In this document: one piece after another, positions 5,718 to 12,777 of the stretch
How positions within the stretch are numbered: the first letter of the stretch is position 1
Layout: each line of letters opens with the position of its first letter
Assembly: GCA_046483505.1 (NCBI GenBank)
Contig: JAWODB010000061.1
Location: 1-13,569, forward strand
Reading direction: 5' to 3'
Length of the DNA: 13,569 nucleotides
DNA from: BS750m-G62 sp046483505
GTDB lineage: Bacteria > Planctomycetota > Phycisphaerae > FEN-1346
Translations under genes and position numbers: made by a program
The notes under the pieces: model-generated
What the model was told of the DNA's origin: nothing
What the model saw: only the letters and a program-made list of their open reading frames with translations
Databases searched by the model: none

Positions 5718-7055
5718 TTACGTTTTCCAGACCTCTTTGAGGTACCGGGGAATCTGGTTCGACTCGCGCGGCCCGACGAGGATGTCCCAGCCGGTTTCCT
5801 CTTCCAGTTTGCCGCTCATCACCGCCACGTAGCCGGGGATGATCAGTTTCTTGTGATCGACCTGCGAGGCCACGTCGGCGTCCTGCATGGCCTTGGCGAC
5901 GCTCTCGGCGGAGAGTTTGTCGCCGGAGTAAGCCGTCAGCACGCTCGTGCCCTCGGTGTCGACGCACAGGATCCAGGAGGGCACGCGGCTGGCCTCCACG
6001 TCGCCCTCGACCGTGTAGTAGGTCAGCGAGAAGTTCGTCGTGAACATGACGGGGCTCGACGCGTCCGGGTCGCCCACGGCGTGGAGTTTCGGTTCCACCT
6101 GCACCGGCTTCTGCGGATCCGTGAAGATGTTCTGCCGCGTCGTCAGGATGGGCAGCAGGGCCCACGGCTCGGCCGTGTCGACGACGACGATGCCGGCGTA
6201 CTTGCAGATGAGGGCCGAGGCGCGGACGACCTGGTCCTCCGGCTCGCCGTCGGTGGCGAAGGCGATGACGGGGTGCCCGAGCGGCCGGAACGACTGGCGC
6301 AGGGCCACGTTCCGCATCCGCGAGAGGCCGGTCATCTCGCTCCACGGGTCGGGGGCGTCGAGGTGGAGGACGATGTCCTCGCACCCCGCCTCCTTGAGTG
6401 TCTCCGTCAGGTCGGCGAGCGTCTCCGGGTCGGCGGCGCGGGCGACGACGGGGCACCCGGCCTCGGCGGCGGCGGCGGCCATCGCGTCGGCCGTCTCGGT
6501 CGTCGCGCAGCAGAGCAGGGGCGCCGAGTCGCCGACCTTCTGGAGGGCGGCCTTGGCCGCCTCGGCGGCTTCGGTCACGAGGATGACGGCCTTGCCGGTG
6601 GCGCCCGCGGCCTCGGCGGCGGCGGCGAAGCGGGAGGCGTCGCCGCTCGGGTTCGTGACGGCGATCGCCTCGATGGGCATGGCCTGGCCGATCCGCTCGA
6701 ACGCGAAGGCCTGGATCGTCTCGCACCGCGCTTTCAGGGCGGCCTCGTCGAGGTCGTCCGGCAGCGTGATCGCGAGGACCGTGGGCCGGTGGAACTTTTC
6801 CTCGTGGCGGAAGAGGACCGTCTCGCCGCCCACCTGGCACGCGGCGTCGCCCGTGCCGAAGGTGACGGTCTGCATGGGGGGCGCGGCGGCGGCGGCGAGT
6901 CGCTCCTTCGCCTCGTCGCTGGCGTGCGGGCACTCGTCCAGGCTGGCCTTCTTCTGGGCCAGGGCCATCGCGAACGCCAGGCACGTCGGATGGCCGCACT
7001 CCTTGCAGTTCGTCTTCGGGAGGAGTTTGAAGATGTCGAGTCCGCTCATGGCCAT
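5718..7055 (-). CDS. acsC: Corrinoid/iron-sulfur protein large subunit
   Basis: AcsC (gamma subunit, CdhE family) carries the cobalamin and a [4Fe-4S] cluster, and shuttles methyl from AcsE to the A-cluster of AcsB. The 445-aa product almost equals the Moorella protein (446 aa). The N-terminal cluster motif is NCKECGHPTC...ECPH, with ligands C17, C20, C25 and C42. A TIM barrel (roughly 90-320) follows. The C-terminal corrinoid-binding domain (about 330-445) includes TTNFSLTYYTVEGDVE (339-354) and GWDILVGPRES (422-432). The start at 7055 is favoured by AGGAGG (7066-7071), ten bases upstream; an ATG two codons later (7049) is the alternative. It lies between acsB and acsV, with repeat-filled gaps on both sides. 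Confidence 0.96.
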   Translation of the reverse strand: MAMSGLDIFKLLPKTNCKECGHPTCLAFAMALAQKKASLDECPHASDEAKERLAAAAAPPMQTVTFGTGDAACQVGGETVLFRHEEKFHRPTVLAITLPDDLDEAALKARCETIQAFAFERIGQAMPIEAIAVTNPSGDASRFAAAAEAAGATGKAVILVTEAAEAAKAALQKVGDSAPLLCCATTETADAMAAAAAEAGCPVVARAADPETLADLTETLKEAGCEDIVLHLDAPDPWSEMTGLSRMRNVALRQSFRPLGHPVIAFATDGEPEDQVVRASALICKYAGIVVVDTAEPWALLPILTTRQNIFTDPQKPVQVEPKLHAVGDPDASSPVMFTTNFSLTYYTVEGDVEASRVPSWILCVDTEGTSVLTAYSGDKLSAESVAKAMQDADVASQVDHKKLIIPGYVAVMSGKLEEETGWDILVGPRESNQIPRYLKEVWKT

Positions 7056-7115
7056 GGGGAGCAGGCCTCCTGAACAGGATGCGGGTTATCGGATGCGGTT
7101 TGGCCGACGGCGATT

Positions 7116-7226
7116 TGTCATTCTGAGGAGGCCGTCAGGCCGACGAAGAATCTCGCCTTGGTCGTTGCCGCTTGCCGTTCGCACGGCGAGATTCTTCGGC
7201 CCCGCAAGCGGGGCCTCAGAATGACA
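7116..7226. repeat. Family A palindromic element, copy 4 (acsB-acsC gap)
   Basis: The outer arms pair perfectly (TGTCATTCTGAG / CTCAGAATGACA). The inner arms GAAGAATCTCGCC and GGCGAGATTCTTC are intact. The right side hairpin is GGCCCCGC-AA-GCGGGGCC (7198-7215). Compared with copies 1 and 2, both sides of one base pair have changed together (T-A to C-G), which preserves the stem. The remaining 90 bases to the acsB stop (7227-7316) show no recognisable feature. Confidence 0.88.
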
Positions 7227-7316
7227 ACCCGTCCGCCTCGGTGCTTGTCGTTTCAACCTGGGCCGATTCAAAACCCAGCGCCGACCCACTATGATAACAG
7301 ACGGGCCGGGCCGGGG

Positions 7317-9503
7317 CTAGAACATCGGCGCCATCTCGACCGCCGGGTGGCCGGCCTTCTGGATGTGCTCCAGGACCTCTTCCTCGGTGGAGGCGTTGGT
7401 CTCGTCGGCGATCTTGTCGAGGTAGTCCTCGCCGCCGAGGCCGAGTTCCTCGGCCCGCTGGACGAGCCCGTCGTGCAGGGCCTCCTTGAGCATGGTGGGC
7501 ATCCAGACGATGCGCGCGAAGCCGCCGTCGGCGCTGATGAACTTCGGGCTCAGGATGTACTGCCGCGAGTGGCCGAAGAAGCCGGGCGTCTGCTTCCCGC
7601 CGCCCACCGTGCCGGCGGCCGTCGAGAACTTCATGCCGCACGGCGTCATGTCGGGGTACTCGCGGGGCACGATCATGATGCCGCCGGTGGAGGGCAGGAC
7701 GGCGGAGATGCACTCGAAGCAGCCGCACGAGGTCATCGGGTCGACGATCATCGAGTAGGCGCTCATCCGCTCGATCGAGCCGTTCGATTCCTGGTAGATG
7801 AAGGTGTTGACCTTCTCCCACTGGCCGAGCGTCTCGTCGACCGTCTTGCCCTTCTCGACGGGCTGGTTCGGCCCGGCGGGATTGATCTGGTAGGCGGCCC
7901 GGCCGTCGAGCCAGTTGTACGCCCCGCACAGGCCCGGATGCTGCGGCGTGATGATGCAGATGTGGTTCGGCGCGAACGACTGGCACAGGCTGCACGAGTA
8001 GAACGTATCGACGTCGGTGTCCACGAGGCCGGCCAGCCGGGCGTCGCGCTGGGCGTAGACCGCGCGGGCCTTTTCGCGGAGGTCGAGGACCTTATCTTCC
8101 TCCGTGTAGATTTTGACCTGGACCTTGTCCAGGATGTTCGCAAAGTCGTCGTGCATGGTGGCGTGGACGATCTTGCCGATGTGCGCCAGGCGGAGGCCCT
8201 TCTCGTAGGCCTCCTTGCTGAAGCGGACCCAGATGATGTCCCGCTGGCCCATGTGCCACAGGCCCTGGGCGTGGTTGCAGTAGGTGTGGACCTGGCGTTC
8301 GCAGACGGGCTCGAAGTCGTCCTGCATCTCGCGGCCGGAGACCTCGACCAGGATGCCGAGCGGAAGCCGGCCGCCCGTTTCCACCGTATCGATGTCCGGG
8401 CCGATGACCTGGACCTTGCCGTCCTCGACCTCGTCGCTGGGACGCGTGGTCAGCCATTCGACGGCGGGGGTCCGCTGGCCGCCGAACTCCACGTGCATGT
8501 CGTCCTTGCGGATGCGTTCGCCCTCGAACGCCGGGCTGAACGCCACGGGGATCGGCACCTCCGAGACCTTGATCTTCAGGCCCCGCACCTCGATGGCCTT
8601 CTCGACCATCTCCTCGTGCGGCACGTTCGAGACGACGTGCTCGTAGGTGCACACGCCGGTGGGCAGGATCTGGGGGATGTCGGAGTCGGCGATCGTCGGG
8701 AACCCGAAGTTGATGGCGCCGGCGGCGGTGGCGTACCACTCGTCGGTGACCTCGCCCATGGCCAGGACGAACGCGAAGACGCGGTTCTTGTTGTAGCGGA
8801 GGTTGCGCCGGAAGTCGCCGCCCTCGATGCCGCCGAAACTCATCGCCGCCCGCGCCGCGAACCCCAGGGCGTAGACGGCGGCGGAGATGTCCCGGCCGAA
8901 GGGCACCAGCCGCGTGTCCCACCCGAGTTGGACGCCGCCTTCGTCGAGTTGCTCGGCGAAACTCGTGCCGCGATCGTTCGCCGCCATGAAGACGTACAGC
9001 GACCGTTCCTGGCACTTGCGGGCGATCTCGACGGCCGTGTCCACGTCCGGCGCCGCGCCCACGATGGCCGCAAACCCGGGCGCCGTGCCGTCCACGAACT
9101 GCACGCCGCGCTCACGCAGGATGACGTCGTCGGCGGCGCCGAGCCAGATGCCGTCCACGGGGTTCGGCCCGATGACGTACTTGCACGCCTCGATGACCTC
9201 TTCGGCGAAGAGGGCGGCCATGCCGGCGTCGAGGGCGGGACCGAGGTACGGCACCCAGAGTTCGTCCTCGACGGGGGGCGGCAGGAGGTCGCGAATCTGC
9301 GCCATCACCGGCTCGAAGTCGGCGAGCGTCTCCACCTTCTTGCCGGTCATGGCGTAGATGACGGGCAGGTAGTACCCCGTGTTGGGGAACTCGACGGCGG
9401 CGTCCTCGCCCTTTTCGGCGATGGCCGCTTCGAGTTTCTCCTCCGCCTGCCCGGCCAGGTTGTGGGCGCCCTGGATGGCGGAAGCGGCAATGATTCGGGA
9501 CAT
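7317..9503 (-). CDS. acsB: Acetyl-CoA synthase (CO dehydrogenase/ACS alpha subunit)
   Basis: AcsB condenses a methyl group from AcsCD, CO delivered through the tunnel from CODH, and CoA into acetyl-CoA at the Ni-Ni-[4Fe-4S] A-cluster. The 728-aa product is one residue shorter than Moorella AcsB (729). The [4Fe-4S] ligands are C504, C507, C516 and C526 in CSLCQSFAPNHIC and GLCGAYNW. The distal-nickel CGC motif is C593-G594-C595 in TSCGCFEC. All sit exactly two residues below the Moorella numbering (506, 509, 518, 528, 595-597). The N-terminal domain that docks on CODH (about 1-310) is present, which marks the bacterial type; archaeal CdhC lacks it. The ATG at 9503 is chosen for its ribosome binding site and for the family N-terminus; an in-frame ATG at 9548 would begin inside the flank of repeat copy 5. 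Confidence 0.97.
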   Translation of the reverse strand: MSRIIAASAIQGAHNLAGQAEEKLEAAIAEKGEDAAVEFPNTGYYLPVIYAMTGKKVETLADFEPVMAQIRDLLPPPVEDELWVPYLGPALDAGMAALFAEEVIEACKYVIGPNPVDGIWLGAADDVILRERGVQFVDGTAPGFAAIVGAAPDVDTAVEIARKCQERSLYVFMAANDRGTSFAEQLDEGGVQLGWDTRLVPFGRDISAAVYALGFAARAAMSFGGIEGGDFRRNLRYNKNRVFAFVLAMGEVTDEWYATAAGAINFGFPTIADSDIPQILPTGVCTYEHVVSNVPHEEMVEKAIEVRGLKIKVSEVPIPVAFSPAFEGERIRKDDMHVEFGGQRTPAVEWLTTRPSDEVEDGKVQVIGPDIDTVETGGRLPLGILVEVSGREMQDDFEPVCERQVHTYCNHAQGLWHMGQRDIIWVRFSKEAYEKGLRLAHIGKIVHATMHDDFANILDKVQVKIYTEEDKVLDLREKARAVYAQRDARLAGLVDTDVDTFYSCSLCQSFAPNHICIITPQHPGLCGAYNWLDGRAAYQINPAGPNQPVEKGKTVDETLGQWEKVNTFIYQESNGSIERMSAYSMIVDPMTSCGCFECISAVLPSTGGIMIVPREYPDMTPCGMKFSTAAGTVGGGKQTPGFFGHSRQYILSPKFISADGGFARIVWMPTMLKEALHDGLVQRAEELGLGGEDYLDKIADETNASTEEEVLEHIQKAGHPAVEMAPMF

Positions 9504-9509
9504 CGATGG

Positions 9510-9517
9510 CTCCTTCT
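9510..9517 (-). promoter_or_regulatory. Ribosome binding site of acsB
   Basis: AGAAGGAG on the minus strand lies six bases before the ATG at 9503. It decides that start over the in-frame ATG at 9548. Confidence 0.75.
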
Positions 9518-9542
9518 GCGAAGGCTGTGTGCTTTCAAGGGT

Positions 9543-9655
9543 TGTCATTCTGAAGGCCGGCTTGCCGGCCTGAAGAATCTCGCCGTGCGAAACGGACCGG
9601 AAGCAACGACCAAGGCGAGATTCTTCGTCGGCCTGGCGGCCTCCTCAGAATGACA
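9543..9655. repeat. Family A palindromic element, copy 5 (acsA-acsB gap), inverted
   Basis: Outer arms TGTCATTCTGA (9543-9553) and TCAGAATGACA (9645-9655) pair perfectly. Inner arms GAAGAATCTCGCC (9572-9584) and GGCGAGATTCTTC (9614-9626) pair perfectly. The side hairpin AGGCCGGC-TT-GCCGGCCT (9554-9571) is the counterpart, read on the other strand, of the AA-loop hairpin of copies 1, 2 and 4, with a different but fully paired stem. The centre (TGCGAA...AACGACC) is the reverse complement of the centre type seen in copies 1 and 4, so this copy is inverted. Confidence 0.87.
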
Positions 9656-9678
9656 GCGTCGTTGTACGCCAGGGCGAT

Positions 9679-11625
9679 TCAGTCCACGCCCAGTTTCTGG
9701 CGGTCCTCCATGCCGTACAGTTTCCGCTGGCGTTCCTCGTTGATGCCGAGGGCGTCGCGCTTGGCCTCGATGTGGGCGGCCATGAGTTCGGCGGCCTGGA
9801 CGGGGTCGTCCTGGACGGCCCACTTGCCGCCCAACTCCGCCTCGATGCCGCTGAACAGGTACTGCGCCACCTTCGACTCCGACCACACCGGGAACAACTG
9901 CTCCGCAAAGACGACCAGCAGCCCGCTGGCCACGAAGTACTGGCCGATCGAGATCGCCTTCTCCGTGATGTGCTCCAGGCACGCCCCGGCCACGGGGAGG
10001 TCGGCGATGGAGTCGCCCAGCCCGCCCTCGCGGACCATCTCGGCACAGGCGACGAGGATGCGGCTGTTGTCGACGCAGGACCCGACCGCCAGCACGGGCG
10101 GGATGCCGACCGTCTCGCAGATTTCCCTGAGGCCCGGGCCGGCCAGTTCCGCCGCCTCCGGCGACATCAGGCCCTGCTTGCCGCACGCGATCTGCGCACA
10201 GCCCGTCGTCACGACCAGGATGTCGCGCTTGATGAGTTCGCGGATGAGCCCCGTGTGGCCCCAGTCGTGGCGGACCTTCGGGTTCGTGCACCCGACGACG
10301 CCCGCCACGCCGCGGATGCGGCCGTTGATGATGTTGTCGTTCAGCGGCCGGTAGGAGGCGCGGAACCGTCCGCCCAGCATGTAGTTGATCGTCTCGTGGC
10401 TGAAGCCGACGACGGCGTCGCGCTTGTCCTGGGGGATGTAGACCTTCTGGTCGCCGCGCTGCTTGTACGCCTCGATGGCTTTGCGGACGATCTCGCGGCC
10501 GACCTCCAGGGCCCGCGCCTCGTCCATCTGGACGTGCTCGACGCCCTGCATCCGGGCCTTCTCGCTCGTCGTGATGAGTTTGGTGTGGTAGTGCGGCACG
10601 AGTTCCTGAAGGCCCTGCATGATGCACTGGATGTCGACGCACATGAGGTCGACGGCGCCGGTGGCGACGGCGAGTTCCTGGCTCAGGAAGTTCCCCGCCA
10701 TCGGGATGCCGTGCCGCATCACCAGTTCGTTGGCCGTGCAGCAGATGCCGGCCACGTTGAGGCCTTCGGCGCCGGCGGCCTTGGCCTCCTCGATGAGTTC
10801 GGGCTCGGAGGCGGCCATGGCGACCATCTCCGACAGCAACGGCTCGTGGCCGTGCACCACCAGGTTCACCTGGTCCTCCTTGAGGACGCCGAGGTTGATC
10901 TCACCCTTGCGAGGCTGCGGCGTGCCGAACAGGACGTCCTGGAGTTCGGTGCCGATCATGGACCCGCCCCAGCCGTCGCCGAGGGCGCACCGGCTGGCGT
11001 GCCGCAGGATGTTCTCGTAGTCCTGGTCCACGCCCAGGTGGGTGCGATGGAGGCTCTCGACGATTTCCTGGTCGATCGCGCGCGGCAGGACGCCGAGTTT
11101 CTTCCACATCGCCTTGGTGGCGTCGGGGGCGCGCTCGGCCATCCGCTGGGTGCCGTGCGGCTTGCCGAATTCGGCCAGCAGGAGTTCGCCGAGTTCCTGG
11201 GCGATGTCCGTGTCGTCGCGGTCCTTCGTCTCGATGTCCATTTCCTCGGCCAGGGCGAGGAGTTTCTTCCGGTCCTTGATGCCGTAGTCGGGCGCCTCGC
11301 CGCGGGCCATCGCCAGGAACGTGTGGGCCACGCCCCGGCCGTGGTCGCTGTGGGCGGCGGCGCCGGCGGCGACCATGCGGATGAAGTTCCGCGCGATGAT
11401 CGTGTCGGCGTCCGCCCCGCACACGCCGCGCTGCGGCCCGTCGCCGAACGGGTCGATGCGGCAGGGCCCCATGTTGCAGATGCGGCAGCAGAGGCCGAGT
11501 TGGCCGAAGCCGCACTGCGGTTCCTGGGCGGCGAGGCGGTCCCAGGCGGTTTCGACGCCGGCCTCGCGCATGCGGGCCAGCATGTCCTGGGCGGCCGTGT
11601 CGCAGGTCATCTTCTTCGGATCCAT
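9679..11625 (-). CDS. acsA: Ni-Fe-S carbon monoxide dehydrogenase catalytic subunit
   Basis: This is the homodimeric beta subunit (AcsA/CooS family) that interconverts CO2 and CO at the C-cluster. The 648-aa product is within family length (about 636-674). D-cluster ligands are C38 and C46, with the eight-residue spacing typical of the [4Fe-4S] form. B-cluster ligands are C47, C50, C55 and C69. C-cluster ligands are H260 (HGHEP), C295 (GICCTANE), C334 (DIQC), C446 (VVGC), C476 (TTGCAQIACGKQG) and C517 (GSC). H92 and H95, and K556 in EKAISIG, fit the proton-relay residues of the family. No key residue is missing. The start is the ATG at 11625, because AAGGAG is six bases upstream; the ATG two codons earlier at 11631 directly touches it. 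AcsB follows, as in most bacterial acs clusters. Confidence 0.96.
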   Translation of the reverse strand: MDPKKMTCDTAAQDMLARMREAGVETAWDRLAAQEPQCGFGQLGLCCRICNMGPCRIDPFGDGPQRGVCGADADTIIARNFIRMVAAGAAAHSDHGRGVAHTFLAMARGEAPDYGIKDRKKLLALAEEMDIETKDRDDTDIAQELGELLLAEFGKPHGTQRMAERAPDATKAMWKKLGVLPRAIDQEIVESLHRTHLGVDQDYENILRHASRCALGDGWGGSMIGTELQDVLFGTPQPRKGEINLGVLKEDQVNLVVHGHEPLLSEMVAMAASEPELIEEAKAAGAEGLNVAGICCTANELVMRHGIPMAGNFLSQELAVATGAVDLMCVDIQCIMQGLQELVPHYHTKLITTSEKARMQGVEHVQMDEARALEVGREIVRKAIEAYKQRGDQKVYIPQDKRDAVVGFSHETINYMLGGRFRASYRPLNDNIINGRIRGVAGVVGCTNPKVRHDWGHTGLIRELIKRDILVVTTGCAQIACGKQGLMSPEAAELAGPGLREICETVGIPPVLAVGSCVDNSRILVACAEMVREGGLGDSIADLPVAGACLEHITEKAISIGQYFVASGLLVVFAEQLFPVWSESKVAQYLFSGIEAELGGKWAVQDDPVQAAELMAAHIEAKRDALGINEERQRKLYGMEDRQKLGVD

Positions 11626-11631
11626 CCTCAT

Positions 11632-11637
11632 CTCCTT
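11632..11637 (-). promoter_or_regulatory. Ribosome binding site of acsA
   Basis: AAGGAG on the minus strand is followed by ATGAGG and then ATG. Spacing of six bases favours the second ATG (11625); the first (11631) would have none. Confidence 0.7.
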
Positions 11638-11682
11638 CGTCGGAGTTCGAGTCGGCTCTGGTTGCTTCCCGCGCTACACTCG

Positions 11683-11752
11683 GTGTGGCCCGGTTGGCTC
11701 GTCCGACCGGGACGACCGGTTCTCCCGGCCGGGCAAGCCGGCCGGGCCACAC
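11683..11752. repeat. Family C palindromic repeat upstream of acsA
   Basis: The outer arms GTGTGGCCCGG (11683-11693) and CCGGGCCACAC (11742-11752) pair perfectly. Inside are a weaker CCGG-rich palindrome and, at the right, CCCGGCCGG-GCAAG-CCGGCCGGG. That inner part followed by GCCACAC matches the unit of the tandem array at 103-195. It lies about 45 bases upstream of the acsA ribosome binding site. Confidence 0.75.
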
Positions 11753-11782
11753 CCGCTCGTGGCGTGTGCTCCCAGCGATTCA

Positions 11783-11810
11783 GCGCGGTGGCCCGGAGGG
11801 GCCGCCGCGC
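11783..11810. repeat. Family B hairpin downstream of the NuoG-like gene
   Basis: GCGCGGTGGCCC (11783-11794) pairs with GGGCCGCCGCGC (11799-11810), with one T-G pair, around a four-base loop GGAG. It starts nine bases past the stop of the iron-sulfur subunit gene (stop at 11819-11821, minus strand). It could act as a 3'-end stabiliser between that gene and acsA, but it has no T-run. Confidence 0.55.
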
Positions 11811-11818
11811 CGCAGTGT

Positions 11819-12646
11819 TCAACCCGTTTCGGCGGAGACCTCGACGGCGCGGCAGCCTTCCGGGTACCGGGCCGTCAGGGCCGCCGCGGCGCCCATGCCG
11901 ACCGCCTGGGCGGTCGACTCCTGCCGGCACGACGGGCACAGGGCCGGGCAGGGCACGCCCTCCGGCAGCCGCTCCCGCAGATAGTCGAGCATCTTCCCGG
12001 GCATCGCCGGACGGCCGCACGACTCGCACGGCACCATCGCCAGTTCCGTGTGGAACGTTTCCATGACGCGGACGCCGTCGCGGTCGGTCACGCGGATGGC
12101 GTCCGTCGGGCACACCGCCACGCACGCCAGGCACCCGATGCAGGCGTCGGTCTGGACGTCGAACGGCGAGCCGATGCGGCGGTCGGGGCCGCGCCCCGAG
12201 AAGCCGATGGCCGAGACGCCGATGAGGTCCCGGCAGGCCCGGACGCACAGGCCGCACAGAATGCACCGGTTGTCCGGCTGCCGGGGCGCGAAGCGCGATT
12301 CCCGGACGCCGAGACGCTCCGCCATGTCGCGAAGGGCCGGCGCGTCCGGCGCCTCGGCCAGCAGCAGTTCCATCGCCGTCCGGCGGGCCTTGTGGACCGC
12401 CTCCGTGTCGGTGCGGATGTCGAGGCCCTCGCGAATCGGCAGGTCGCACGAGGTGGCGAGCCACGGCTCCCGGTTCCCCTTGCGGACCTCCACCACGCAC
12501 AGCCGGCACGCCCCGTACGGCTCCAGCGCGGGGTGATGGCACAGGGTCGGGATCTCCTTGCCGAGGCGGCGGCAGGCGTCCAGCGCCCACGTATCGCGCT
12601 CGACCTCGAGTTCCTGGCCGTCGATGATGGTTGTTACAAGGGCCAT
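11819..12646 (-). CDS. NuoG/HoxU-like iron-sulfur electron-transfer subunit
   Basis: The 275-aa protein looks like the N-terminal third of NuoG or a HoxU-type subunit, wired to a NuoF-like partner. A [2Fe-2S] domain has C36, C47, C50 and C67 (CHHPALEPYGACRLC...SC). Two [4Fe-4S] ferredoxin motifs follow: C128, C131, C134, C138 and C169, C172, C175, C179. The His-Cys3 cluster usually found between these domains is absent; the stretch LLLAEAPDAPALRDMAERLGV (about 94-114) has no His or Cys. The C-terminus adds a cysteine-rich tail, C207/C210 and C233/C237/C240, that could bind zinc or another cluster. No molybdopterin or H-cluster domain is present. The start at 12646 has GAGGAAG (12652-12658). 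It lies between the NuoF-like gene and acsA. The partner enzyme (CODH, a formate dehydrogenase or a hydrogenase) is not settled by sequence. Confidence 0.82.
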   Translation of the reverse strand: MALVTTIIDGQELEVERDTWALDACRRLGKEIPTLCHHPALEPYGACRLCVVEVRKGNREPWLATSCDLPIREGLDIRTDTEAVHKARRTAMELLLAEAPDAPALRDMAERLGVRESRFAPRQPDNRCILCGLCVRACRDLIGVSAIGFSGRGPDRRIGSPFDVQTDACIGCLACVAVCPTDAIRVTDRDGVRVMETFHTELAMVPCESCGRPAMPGKMLDYLRERLPEGVPCPALCPSCRQESTAQAVGMGAAAALTARYPEGCRAVEVSAETG

Positions 12647-12691
12647 ACGGGCTTCCTCGTTGAAGCCGCTTTCCTAACACCGCTTACTCGT

Positions 12692-12719
12692 GCGCGGCGG
12701 GTCTCCGTACCCGCCGCGC
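12692..12719. repeat. Family B hairpin downstream of the NuoF-like gene
   Basis: GCGCGGCGGGT (12692-12702) pairs perfectly with ACCCGCCGCGC (12709-12719) around the loop CTCCGT. Compared with the copy at 22-49, the loop-closing pair has changed from C-G to T-A with pairing kept. Confidence 0.72.
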
Positions 12720-12736
12720 CGAACCGCGCCTCGTGC

Positions 12737-12760
12737 GCGGCGGGCAAGACTGCCCGCCAC
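12737..12760. repeat. Second family B hairpin in the same gap
   Basis: GGCGGGCA (12739-12746) pairs with TGCCCGCC (12751-12758) around AGAC. The GGCGGGC-AAGACT-GCCCGCC core is the reverse complement of the core of the hairpin at 22-49, so the same sequence occurs at both ends of the window in opposite directions. It begins 18 bases past the NuoF-like stop on the minus strand. Confidence 0.65.
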
Positions 12761-12777
12761 GCTGCGCTCGCCGGTCG

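Noticed and set aside
4366..6999. Long minus-strand open frame of 877 codons across acsC and acsV
   Set aside because: It lies in a different frame from both real genes, is dominated by Arg, Gly and Pro, and shows no domain. It comes from few stop codons in G+C-rich DNA.
7158..9653. Long plus-strand open frame of 831 codons opposite acsB
   Set aside because: It is antisense to a gene with all family motifs. Its translation is rich in Arg, Gly, Val, Asp and His, as expected from reading G+C-rich codons backwards, and it runs through repeat copies 4 and 5.
9772..12066. Long plus-strand open frame of 764 codons opposite acsA
   Set aside because: It is an antisense shadow of CODH and crosses the acsA-NuoG-like gap and its repeats. 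No recognisable domain.
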